Below are positions 1 to 8,169 of a DNA stretch of 24,579 nucleotides, piece by piece. The notes under the pieces were generated by a model. It was not told the origin of the DNA, did not search any database, and saw only the letters and a program-made list of their open reading frames with translations. Position 1 is the stretch's first letter. The number at the start of each line of letters is the position of its first letter. The translations under genes were made by a program, and so were the position numbers. This stretch comes from Selaginella moellendorffii (lineage: Eukaryota; Streptophyta; Lycopodiopsida; Selaginellales; Selaginellaceae), in the NCBI RefSeq assembly GCF_000143415.4, contig NW_003314308.1, positions 7,940-32,518 of the forward strand, in the 5' to 3' direction.

Positions 1-281
1 TTTCAATTATAGTTAATCACTTGGATCCCTTGGAAATGATGAACTTCAAAAGATTACACAATGGCTAGTGCAAAATTTGTTTTATAATCTTGTTGTAGAG
101 TAACTAATAGAGCAACAATAGTATGCATAGCATTTTTAGTTTACTTTAGAAAATATAGTGTAAAGCATATACCTAAAATATTTAATATATAATAAAATAT
201 TCCTCATTCTAAGGGTTATAATTTCTTGCTGTTAAACTTTTCTATAATTCATTTTTATCAAGATTTAATTCTAATATTCTT
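1..281. other. AT-rich stretch with no recognised gene
   Basis: No reading frame with recognisable protein similarity and no RNA gene was seen on either strand. The sequence is AT-rich with scattered stops and looks like decayed intergenic or repeat DNA. Confidence 0.5.
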
Positions 282-303
282 GGGGGATGGGGAGGGGGGA
301 CAG
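282..303 (+). other. G-rich polypurine tract beside an LTR-like repeat
   Basis: A run almost entirely of G and A stands out in an AT-rich setting and directly precedes the LTR-like segment that begins at 304. That is where a polypurine tract would sit upstream of a plus-strand 3' LTR. The neighbouring copia coding remnant is on the minus strand, so the assignment is uncertain. A G-quadruplex-prone tract is another reading. Confidence 0.3.
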
Positions 304-652
304 CTTCCTATTAGGTGTGTCTATCTTTATTTTACATTTGGCTTAGGTCTAAGCTTAAGATCCATACCATGTTAGCTAGTGGAGTATTTATATCCTTGCG
401 CTAGACCATTAATATGTTGAAATAATGCTTTAGCTTTGTTTTACATGTTTGTTTTAATGTTGGGATGCTAAAAGTTTTAAGACTATTTTAATGTTGTTTT
501 GTACTCCTGTTTCATTGCTCTTTAGTTGCATATTCAAGAGTTGTTCCATACTTTTATTTTTTTGTTCATTAGGCATATGCTTAGGAGTTTGATTCTATCA
601 TTTTGTTTAGTGGCCTAAAGCCCTAAAACTTAGGTGTTGCCCTTAGCACACA
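304..652. repeat. LTR-like direct repeat, copy 1
   Basis: This segment is repeated in the same orientation at about 1240-1605. Shared landmarks in order are TATTAGGT near the left end, TTGGCTTA, TTAGCT(A/G)GTGGA, GGAATGCTAAAAG or its close variant, TTTGTTTAGTGGCC, CCTAAAACTTAGGTG and TTAGCACACA near the right end. The pair brackets a short copia gag/protease remnant, so they may be the LTRs of an internally deleted copia element. Divergence is high and no clean target-site duplication was found. A tandem duplication is the alternative. Confidence 0.45.
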
Positions 653-689
653 TATCTCAAAAGTTAGGTCTGTTCCATTGCTATCCTAT

Positions 690-1190
690 AGTAATTAAAA
701 GGTGAAAATCATATATGCTATAGATATAAAGATGATTTTGTCTTAAGTATATGCTAGAAGATAAAGAAGATTTTATCTTGAAGCATATGCTAAAAGATAA
801 CCATGCAAAGTAGAAGAGGATCCATATCAAAAGGTGGTAATATACCCATACAAACAATAATTTGATAGATATAAAGGAATTCAAAGTGCTCAACCATATG
901 TTGTGTGGCATCAGAATTAATAATAAGAGTAAAAAACAACTAATAGTTAATAAAGCACCAGTAACATGAGTATGATTGTGTTGAAAATCCATAGTTAAAA
1001 ATAAAATAGGAGAAGATGAGTCATCAATAGTAGCATATGTCTATTGTTGTTATCCATTAGAACTAGTAGCAATATAAGCTTCAGAGACTTGCCATGGATG
1101 AGGAATAACATGAGAAATTGAATAAGTATTATTTAGATGTTGACAAAAAAATTAGGAAATACGGCCAAAACGATTCTAAATATATAGTAG
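690..1190 (-). pseudogene. Ty1/copia gag-protease remnant, copy 1
   Basis: Read on the minus strand, this region aligns with the better preserved copy near 2250-2990. Shared blocks include the (A/V)TG(A/V)LLTIS stretch, which precedes the copia aspartic protease in the other copy. The reading frame is broken by many stops and small indels, and the protease active site is no longer recognisable here. No RT, integrase or RNase H part follows, so the element is internally deleted. Assignment to copia rests mainly on the sister copy. Confidence 0.5.
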
Positions 1191-1239
1191 GGATAGTGGG
1201 TAAGTTGGGCGTGGTTGACCAACCTGAAACATTATCTAA

Positions 1240-1605
1240 CTTCTTATTAGGTATGTTCATTTTTGTTTTACGTTTGGCTTAAGTTTAAGCCCAAACTTTG
1301 TACTATATTAGCTGGTGGAATATTTTTATGTTAGGCCACTATTATGCTAAAATAGTCTTTTAACTCCATTTTATGTGATAGTCTTGATATTGGAATGCTA
1401 AAAGCTCTATTCCTTATTCTTTATTTGTTCTTATTCCTTTGTTCATTAGCTTTATATATACTCAAGAGTTTTATTCATCATTTTATTTATTCACTCTTAT
1501 TCCTTTGTTCATTGGTTATATATATACTCAAGAGTTTTGTTCATCCCTTTGTTTAGTGGCCAAGGCCCTAAAACTTAGGTGCCACTCTATTGCCATTAGC
1601 ACACA
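1240..1605. repeat. LTR-like direct repeat, copy 2
   Basis: Direct repeat of 304-652, with the same order of landmarks and an internal local duplication of the 'CTCAAGAGTTTT(A/G)TTCATC' segment. It ends in TTAGCACACA and runs straight into the CA/TA microsatellite. Confidence 0.45.
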
Positions 1606-1628
1606 CACACACACACACACACACAGAG

Positions 1629-1659
<31 letters not shown>

Positions 1660-1675
1660 TATATATATATATATA
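1600..1675. repeat. Compound (CA)n / (TA)n microsatellite
   Basis: About 12 CA units are followed by GAGA and then two (TA)n runs separated by AAAA. The left end of the Cassandra-like element begins in the last TA run, so this may be a TA-rich insertion site. It has no coding value. Confidence 0.9.
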
Positions 1676-1866
1676 AAATATTTTAAATTTGGATTTCTCA
1701 TGATGTCATTAAGCCCAATACTATTCAACATTTAAACTTAAGGACACTTAACCCTAAATATTTTGAAACCTTTAATTGATTGAAAAAAAGGGGTACACTT
1801 TTATTCATCCCTTTATATTTGAAGTCTATAGATCATCTCTCAAGTCATTCCCTTTAGTTATTTACA
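1672..1866 (-). repeat. 3' LTR of the Cassandra-like element
   Basis: It aligns across its length with 2031-2211 and 2431-2621. Conserved blocks include CCAATACTATTCAA, CACTTAACCCTAAATATT, the TACACTTTTATTCAT segment and the TTTACA end. The 5S-like part is on the minus strand and decayed. Confidence 0.65.
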
Positions 1867-2017
1867 ATTTATTACGTTTCTTTATAAGTTCTTTATAGAT
1901 GCAACTTTCTTGACACTGTACAAGTCAAGCCTAATTGAAATAAATTAGACTTGCTAAATGTTAATCTCAACATATGGTATAATTCCTCTAGCCAATTGAA
2001 AGTCAAACCCAAGATCC

Positions 2018-2028
2018 CTCTAATATTA
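2018..2028 (-). other. Decayed primer-binding site (initiator tRNA-Met type)
   Basis: On the minus strand the sequence reads TAATATTAGAG, against the usual TGGTATCAGAG. It lies two bases inside the right LTR, the expected position. Three of eleven positions differ, all transitions. Confidence 0.5.
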
Positions 2029-2030
2029 AA

Positions 2031-2211
2031 TGTAAGCTCATAAATTTAAACTTTTTGGGAGGTCATCCAACTTAGGTTATTCAAACGCAAGAATATTTAA
2101 CCCCAAGTATTCCAAGACCTCTAACTGGTTACACTTTTATTTATGGGCCCTTTCCCCTTATATTTGAATATCATATATCATTTCTCGAGTCATTCCTATT
2201 AGTTGTTTACA
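2031..2211 (-). repeat. 5' LTR of the Cassandra-like element
   Basis: It starts TGTAAGC and ends TTTACA as read on the plus strand, giving TG...CA ends. It carries the block GGGAGGTCATCCAAC, the complement of the 5S rRNA box C region (GGATGGGTGACCTCC), slightly mutated. Confidence 0.65.
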
Positions 2212-2234
2212 ATATGTTTCAAGAGATATGGTCA

Positions 2235-3330
2235 TTTTATAATAATTAACTATAGGCTATAAGGTGAAAATCATATGTATTACATATATAAAGATGATTT
2301 TGTTGTGAAATATATATATAAAAAGAAGATCATGCAAAGTAAAAGAGTATCCATAACAATCAAAAGTTGGTAATATACTCATGTTTACAATACAAGCAAT
2401 AGATAAAATATTAGTGTGAAGGGATGGAATTATAAACTTTTAAATTTAAATTTCTTGGGAAGTCATCAAACCTATTACTACTCAACTAAAAGATATGTAT
2501 TAAGTATTCCAAAACCCTTAATTGATTGGAAAATAAAATACACTTTTGTTCATAAGCCTTTTCCCTTTGTATTTAAATCTTTACATATCATTTCTCAAAT
2601 TATTCTTTTTGGTTGATTACAGAAATATAAAAAACTCTCTTGAGAAAAAGAGAGTTTTAAATTTGTATCCTAAATAACTTGGATAATCATAAAGGAATTC
2701 AAAGTACTCAACCATATATTATGTGGCATCAGAGTCAACATTAAGAGTAAAAGAAGAACTAATAGTCAATAAAACACCAGTAATATAAGCATGATAAGAA
2801 TCCTTAGTTAAAGACAAAATAGGAGAAGATGATTCATCGATAGTAGTATATACTTGTTGCTGTTATCCACTAGAACTAGTAGCAATATAAGCTTAAGGGA
2901 GTTGCCATGGATGAAGAATAACATGAGAAATTGAACAAGTATTATTTAGGTATTGATAACAAAATTAAAAAATATGGTTAGAACGATGATAAAACCCAGA
3001 AGATTGATGATAAAGGCATGCTTATCAACCATAATTATAACAACTATTGCCCAAACCACCATAAGAATGAAATGAATTTTATTAAAAAGAGAACCACTTA
3101 TTTGAAACATGAGCATTAATAGATGGTGACTGAGAGTAAAGTGTCGGGGGAAGCATATTGAACAACAATTCTAATCACAAATTGCAGTAAGAGCAATCTT
3201 AAAATTATAATGATCATTCATCATAAGATTAGTAACCACAATAGAATACTTTAAAGGAAGAGTGTTCAAAAACCAAAGAAAGCAATCCTCAAGGGTAAGA
3301 GTCATATCTCAGCTGTAAGTCTAGTTGTAT
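2235..3330 (-). pseudogene. Ty1/copia gag-protease remnant, copy 2, interrupted by a solo LTR
   Basis: Minus-strand translation gives, in order, a gag-like stretch around 3310-3170 (EDCFLWFLNTLPLKYSIVV, the layout of copia UBN2-type gag), then stop-rich sequence, then a SSGQQQ-like linker and NVDSDAT.YM near 2740. The last matches the copia protease motif (DSGA..HM), with the active-site Gly changed to Asp. Several in-frame TAA stops lie where Gln would be expected. A Cassandra-like solo LTR (2431-2621) interrupts the left part. No downstream integrase or RT was found. It is certainly non-functional. Confidence 0.6.
2431..2621 (-). repeat. Cassandra-like solo LTR inside the copia remnant
   Basis: It aligns with the other three copies along 191 bp. 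It begins TATAAACTT (the TGTAAACT end with a G-to-A change) and ends GATTACA. The flanks GGAAT (2426-2430) and GAAAT (2622-2626) look like a 5 bp target-site duplication with one mismatch. The sister copia copy at 690-1190 lacks it, confirming an insertion. Confidence 0.65.
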
Positions 3331-4159
3331 CATATAGCCTTTGTGATATTGCTTGGATCTATAATTCTTAAGTGAAAACTTGATGAAGTTCTTTGGTGTA
3401 GTTTGGATTGCAATTGCGACTAATTGCGCTAGTCTGCTGTTGTAGTTGCAAAATGACAAAGGGCTTTTGATGTTATTGATCTTGTGTTGGTACAGTAATT
3501 CTCACCCTAGAACAAGCTACCAAACACAGGAATCAATTAAAAACTAACTTGAGATCTTCAATGCTCAAGAAGGCTCATGCAAATGGTTGTGAGTAAGGAT
3601 AGGCTTGATATTACTAGAATACTCCAAGTCGTGAGAAAATGGATATGCATTGGTCATAAGCTAGAATACAATAGAGAAGTGCTAACTCTCCCCTTTAATT
3701 ACTCTTACATGGTGGCAACTGCCACTTCTTCATGAGTCATGATTGTCAACTACGAAGCTTTGCGCTTTTTTTAGCGAGCTAGTCATTGATGCATTGTGTT
3801 TTCGCACATACTATCCTCTAGGACATATCTCTAGAGTTAGGATTTTGCTTTTTGCAATGGAGTGTCAAGTTTGAGTCCTTGTGGTAACTTTCTTGAGTTT
3901 TTTCTTTGTTGGTGTGGTAGTGTTGGAGAAGCTTGCTTTATGTTGGTCTTTGGCATGTTTGTTAATGAGTCTTAAGACATTTGTTAGTATCTAAATCTTG
4001 TTTTGGGTCAAAGTTCTTCAAATTATTATTTTTCTTCATGTTGTTTTCTTGAGCTTGATTTTTCAGAGTTTTTCTTGTGTTGGATTTTTGAATTTGAGCT
4101 TTGCTTTTAAGATTGTTGTTGATGATGTTTGAGTCGTATGATTGGTATTTCTTAAGCTT
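3331..4159. other. Unassigned repeat-like interval
   Basis: No convincing coding sequence was seen. It lies downstream of the C-terminal integrase remnant of the minus-strand gypsy relic, so part may be that element's old 3' end and LTR. I could not find a matching second LTR in the window. Short open frames here are low-complexity and show no family signature. Confidence 0.35.
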
Positions 4160-5648
4160 GTTAAGGTTGACGGTTTGGAGATGTTTGCCATCGAATGTTG
4201 CGATTGTTCCCATTCCTGGAGCTTTGAATTTTTTAATGAGGAATGGTCCTTCTCATCTTGACTTCACTTTCGAGCTGATTTTCTCAATGTTTTTTAGAAA
4301 CCAAAGTACTTGATCATTGATCTTGAATTCTTTATTTTTCTTTAATTTTCTCTTTTAGTCATGGTTGAATTTTCTTCAAGCTTAAATGGCTTCGAGTGTC
4401 TAAATTGCTTATAGTCTTTCTTTATCAAGTTTTTCTAGTGTGACTAGTTTTTTTTTAATTGATTCTTCTTGGTTGATCTCGTAGTGTATTGCCATTCACA
4501 ATGAACGGCGATGTACTTGAGTGGTATTAGGGCTTCTAAGTCATAAACAAGCTTGAATAATGTCGAATTTGTTGAAACCTTGTATGTTGTTCAATATACC
4601 CATAAGGTATTGTAAATATAATTGTCCCAATCTTTCTAATTTGTTTTTATGATTTTCTTTAGGATGTTCTTAAGTGTCTTGTTTGTCAACTCTGTTTAAC
4701 CATTGCCTTGAGGGTAGTATGGTGTTAAAACCTTATGCTTGTTTACCTTGAAGCTTGTTATGAGAAGTCAAATCCTTATCGTTAAAATGGTTCCAGTGGT
4801 GTTGTTAGATAAAGCTCTTAAATTTGTTTCTTTGATGTGTACTTGGTTTGTTGACAAATGTTGCATTCTTGACAAAATTTTACTAAGTTATGCCAAAGTG
4901 TTAGCCACCAGAGTCCTACTTGCAAAATCTTGTGAGCTGTGATTTCTTCTGTGAAGTGGCCTCTTGCTTGTCCATAATGGGCTTCTCCAAGTAGATCTTG
5001 AGTTCTTCAAGTTGTACACATCTTCGTAGCACATTGTCTCGTCCTTTTTTGTACAATCCTCCTCCCACGACTGAATACCTCAAGGCAAATTGTTTACGGT
5101 GATTAGAGATGGAGTATCGATTTGGAATTATTGTTGTTATTAGGTAGTAGTAGATGTCATTCGTCCATGTTGATGATGTGTGGATGCAAAGTATGTTGGA
5201 GTCAGGAAAGTCGTCCATATTATATTTTAGTTGTTCACTAGTTGTAATGTAGCTAAGGTGGTTGGTTTATACATGTTGTTTGCCAGGTTTGTGAATAATC
5301 TTGAAGTTGTATTCTTGAAGTAATAAGAACCATTAGGCAATTCTACTGGTGAAGATGGTCTTGTTGAGGAGATGTAAAAGTGCTTTGTAGTTAACAATGA
5401 TCTTGACTTTGGTGCCGAGTAGGTAGTGTCAAAACTTTTATAGTGCATAGACCATTGCTAAAACTTCTTTTTTAGTGGTGGTGTAGTTCATCTCAGCTGA
5501 GTTGAGTCTTCAGCTCGCATAATAAATTGGTCGGTCTTATTGTTGTTGAGAAAGTATTGCTCTGATGGCATAATCAAAGGTGTCAATGTGTATTGAAGTC
5601 TTTGTCCCAGTTTGGTTGGGCAAGTATTGGAGCCCTTGTTAAGGAATT
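4160..5648 (-). pseudogene. Ty3/gypsy relic (non-chromoviral), RNase H and integrase parts
   Basis: Minus-strand translation, with stops and shifts, gives successive pol pieces. From 5648 down come the RT/RNase H junction (APILAQPNWDK) and RNase H (AEMNYTTTKKEVLAMVYAL, LLGTKVKIIV, HKPGKQHV). Then comes an integrase N-terminal part (GLYKKGRDNVLRRCV) and its zinc-finger Cys pair (CQECNICQQTK). Next is the end of the integrase core (LTPYYPQGNG, TNKTLKNILKK, KDWDNYIYNTLW), then the C-terminal GPF-type segment (EGPFLIKKFKAPGMGTIATF, VNLNKLKKY). The middle of the integrase core, holding the first two catalytic Asp residues, is missing. The YYPQGNG..E and LRRCV features fit the Tat/Athila-type non-chromoviral branch. 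It stops abruptly at 5648, where element 1 begins. Confidence 0.72.
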
Positions 5649-6035
5649 TGTTAGGAACCCCCCAATTCTTGCCACATTCCTGACTCTCGCCAAATTCCTG
5701 ACCCACAGACCACATTCCTGACTCTCAAGACACGACCACATTCCTGACTCTTAAGACACTTCCCTATTCCTGACTCTTTGATTTCCTGTATGATTCCTGA
5801 TTCTTGGACCACATTGCTGATGATGATGTGGCACCTCCTCGACCTCAGTTATATTTAGACTGTCCTCGATCCAAGAGTGCTAAAACTTCATCAACCTATA
5901 GTATATATAGGTTAGCCTTGTTACATTTCTTCACAATATGAATCAACATTAGTCTAAGGCCTTTTCTTCATCTCCACTAGCTTTTCTCTTTGTCTTTTGC
6001 ATTTTCCAGTCCTGATCTTATTAGGGGTCTTGACA
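5649..6035 (+). repeat. Candidate 5' LTR of element 1
   Basis: It starts TGTTAGG exactly where the older minus-strand gypsy relic is cut off. It contains a TATA-like run (TATAGTATATATAGG, about 5900-5915) and a candidate TGACA end at 6031-6035, about 95 bp before gag. No 3' LTR survives for comparison and no initiator-tRNA primer site follows, so the right end is a guess. Confidence 0.4.
5670..5815 (+). repeat. Degenerate tandem array of ATTCCTGACTCT
   Basis: About seven imperfect copies of a short unit with the core ATTCCTGACTCT, several followed by an AAGACAC spacer, lie in the upstream half of the candidate LTR. Such arrays are common in LTR U3 regions and can act as enhancer-like repeats. 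No function is shown here. Confidence 0.7.
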
Positions 6036-6129
6036 GTTTGATTCAAATTGTGTTTTCTGCTTTTGTTTTAGCTCATTTTGATTGTTTGATTGCATTTGCC
6101 TTTTTCCCCCTTTTCTTTCTTCTTTGCTG

Positions 6130-7030
6130 ATGGAGTCTCTAAGCCATCTTGATTTCTTTGCCGAAGTCCTTGCAAAAATCCAGTATGAGAATACCGAGCT
6201 AAAGGCAACCCTTCTTCACATGCAACAGAAGCTTGCTTCACTTTCGGCTCAAGGATCAAGCAGAGTTCCTGAACCAAAGATGAGTTTCCCGGCGATGTTC
6301 TCAAGCAAGCGTTTGGAGCTTCGCAGATTCCTGAACCAGATGGAGCTGATCTTTGCACTTCAATATCGGTGGTACCCCACTCTCGAGTCTCAAATCGGCA
6401 CGATCGGGACATTGGTCAAAGGTGCAGCTTTGTCATGGTTTTCTCCTCTCCTGGAGAAGAGCATGAAAGGGGTCATGGTTCTGGAGCTGATGGATCTTCA
6501 GTTGTTCAAAGAGGATCTTGAAGCATGTTTTGGTGAGATAGATTGGGTTTGGGCTACCACCACAAAGATGAGACGTCTCTCTCAGGGGTCTCATCTTGCC
6601 TCAATCTATGCTACAGAGTTCCAACTCCTTGCCTTGGATACTCAATGGGATGAGTGGGCCTTGATTGATCAATTTCGTTTTGGCCTCAACAACAGTGTCA
6701 AGGATTTGTTGCTCACCATGGAGGATCCCACAGACTTGTCAGAAGCCATCAACAAAGCTATTTGATGCGATAATCATCTCTTTGAACGTTGTTAGGAAAG
6801 TCACCACACCACCGTTTTCCCGTCCCAGACTCAGGAATCCCAGCTTGAGTCTTTGGGGCATACTCCTGAACCTACTACTCCAGTCCTAATGGATATTTCT
6901 GGTACTCCCCGACTCATCAGAGGGAAGCTAAATCCTGCTGAGAAGCAAAGTCGAGTATCTTAGAATCTTTGCCTCTACTGTGCCGATCCTAATCACTAAG
7001 CAGCTGTGTGTCCTAAGAAGCCTCCTTGAT
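6130..7030 (+). pseudogene. Element 1 gag with CCHC zinc knuckle
   Basis: ATG at 6130 opens a frame of 211 codons, MESLSHLDFF..., with the retrotransposon gag core (MFSSKRLELRRFLNQMELIF; GTLVKGAALSWFSPLLE; EFQLLALDTQWDEWALIDQF). The stop at 6763-6765 is TGA, and the same frame continues through further stops to a zinc knuckle of the CX2CX4HX4C form (CLYCADPNH, then a stop codon, then AAVC) near 6980-7010. The stops TGA (6763), TAG before NLCLYC, TAA inside the knuckle and TGA near 7028 are all explained by C-to-T changes of CGA, CAG or CAA. In life Gag forms the particle that packages element RNA. Confidence 0.75.
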
Positions 7031-7179
7031 TGCTCGAGTTCACTCTGCCTTAAGGTCCACCTCTATTGCAGTCAGGAAACGACCTTGTCTAAACAGAGTA
7101 GGAGCTGTCTATTTGAACTCCCCGAATAAAAACAACTTTTCTTCTTTATCAAACTCCTCACCACCTTTCATCAAAGCCA

Positions 7180-7530
7180 CCACCAATTCCCACAACTTTC
7201 GCATCCTATGTCTCCTTTCTTTCACCGAACAATCAAGACTCAAGGCTTTGGCGCTACTGGACTTGAGTGTAACTTCTTGCTTCATGGACACGGACTTTGC
7301 TGCCCGACATTATGTTCCTCTTTCTCCTACCATACGGGATATGAGGGTTGAAGGCATTGGCAAGCAATTTGTGTCTCCATCTTTTGGACTTAGGGAAACA
7401 TTGCCCGTTTGAGTACATATTGGGTCCACCGTCACTGATATCGCCTTCAACATCATCAACAACAAGTCTTCCTCTGTGGTGCTCGGCCTTCCTTGGTTCC
7501 AACTGCACCAGCCTCAGATCTATTGGAAGG
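7180..7530 (+). pseudogene. Element 1 aspartic protease
   Basis: The stretch ALALLDLSVTSCFMDTDFAA keeps the surroundings of the retroviral-type protease active site, usually D-S-G-A-T before SCF(I/M)D. The Ser-Gly-Ala has become Leu-Ser-Val, while the catalytic Asp remains. Downstream, VVLGLPWFQLHQPQIYW is the conserved second half, reached through a frame change after the TGA near 7410. It is inactive by both mutation and frame. Confidence 0.65.
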
Positions 7531-7975
7531 AATTACAGCTTGTTTCTCCCACATCAGCATCTCCCATGTCTTCCCCTATTGTTCATCAAGTCCAAATCAG
7601 GAAAAGTTCCCTAAACTCAAATTGGGGTTTTGTTCCTAACTCTACAAAGTTTTCACCCTCTTATTTTCCCTCTTTTCCATCTTACATTGAATAGTATCCT
7701 TGTCCCATCATTCCATTCAATCATACACCTCCTCCTATTTCCACAATCACTATGAAAGAACTCCTTCATAAAAAACCTATTTTCCTTTTTGCTTTGCATG
7801 TTTCTTTTGTCAGTCTTTCTGAGAAGTATCATGATTTTGGGAATGTGTTTGACAAGAAAAAAGCTAGTGTACTATCTATTCATCGACCTTATGACTGTCC
7901 TATTGATTTACAGGAAGGAGCATCACCTTCGTGGGGGCCTATCTACAGATTATCCCCGTTCGAGTTTAAGGCCTT

Positions 7976-8169
7976 TGTAAGCAACCAAAGGGAACGATTC
8001 GAGACATAGTCCATGGGGTTCAAATATAGAGGAAAAGAGCCCATGAACAATAGTGCACCCCCTTCTCGAATCGGTTAAGGGTCTTGGGATATTTTGGGTT
8101 AAGCGTCCTTGGGTTTGAATAGTACTGGGTTGGGTGACCTCCCGGGAAGTCGAAACTTAGGAGTTTACA
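7976..8169 (+). repeat. Cassandra-like solo LTR with 5S rRNA internal promoter, inside RT
   Basis: It begins TGTAAGCAACC, ends GTTTACA, and is flanked by GCCTT (7971-7975) and GCCCT (8170-8174), a 5 bp target-site duplication with one mismatch. Removing it rejoins the RT frame (...FEFKA to LKEYMDEN...). Positions 8098-8152 match plant 5S rRNA closely: GTTAAGCGTCCTTGGG corresponds to box A, and GGGTGACCTCCCGGGAAGTC to box C (5S has GGGTGACCTCCTGGGAAGTC). The 5S sense strand is the plus strand. It aligns with the three copies at 1672-2621, so this is one family. A 5S-derived SINE is the alternative, but the TG...CA ends, the 5 bp duplication and the two-LTR copy elsewhere favour an LTR. Confidence 0.82.
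8098..8152 (+). promoter_or_regulatory. 5S rRNA-derived Pol III internal control region
   Basis: About 55 bases follow the 3' two thirds of plant 5S rRNA, with box A (GTTAAGCGT.CTTGGG), an altered intermediate element and a nearly perfect box C. In 5S genes these bind TFIIIA and TFIIIC. Whether this copy is transcribed cannot be told from sequence. Confidence 0.75.

Larger units (their letters stand above)
1672..2211 (-). mobile_element. Cassandra-like TRIM retrotransposon (5S rRNA-bearing LTRs)
   Basis: Two direct repeats, 1672-1866 and 2031-2211, flank a 164 bp non-coding interior. Both align end to end with the better preserved solo LTR at 7976-8169, whose sequence contains the 5S rRNA internal promoter. 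The right copy starts TGTAAGC and ends TTTACA. Reading on the minus strand, two bases after the 5' LTR (2031-2211) comes TAATATTAGAG at 2028-2018, a decayed match to the initiator-methionine tRNA primer site TGGTATCAGAG, with changes of the G-to-A and C-to-T kind. The flanks ATATA and ATATG could be a target-site duplication. Small size, no ORF, LTRs under 200 bp and 5S content together fit the Cassandra family of terminal-repeat retrotransposons in miniature. Confidence 0.68.

Noticed and set aside
681-992. Hydrophobic 103-codon minus-strand frame as a membrane protein
   Set aside because: It aligns by nucleotide with the copia protease region of the second remnant and is a shifted frame of it.
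6068-6412. Minus-strand open frame of 114 codons opposite element 1 gag
   Set aside because: It is the reverse of a well supported gag frame and shows no family signature.
8098-8152. A functional 5S rRNA gene
   Set aside because: Only the internal control part matches; the 5' third of 5S is absent or unrecognisable and the copy sits within an LTR.
7974-8160. A 5S-derived SINE with a 12 bp target duplication (GAGTTTAAGGCC / GAGTTTACAGCC)
   Set aside because: Possible, but the 12-mers differ at two bases, whereas the TGTAAGC...TTTACA borders give LTR-type ends with a 5 bp duplication, and another copy has two LTRs with a primer site.
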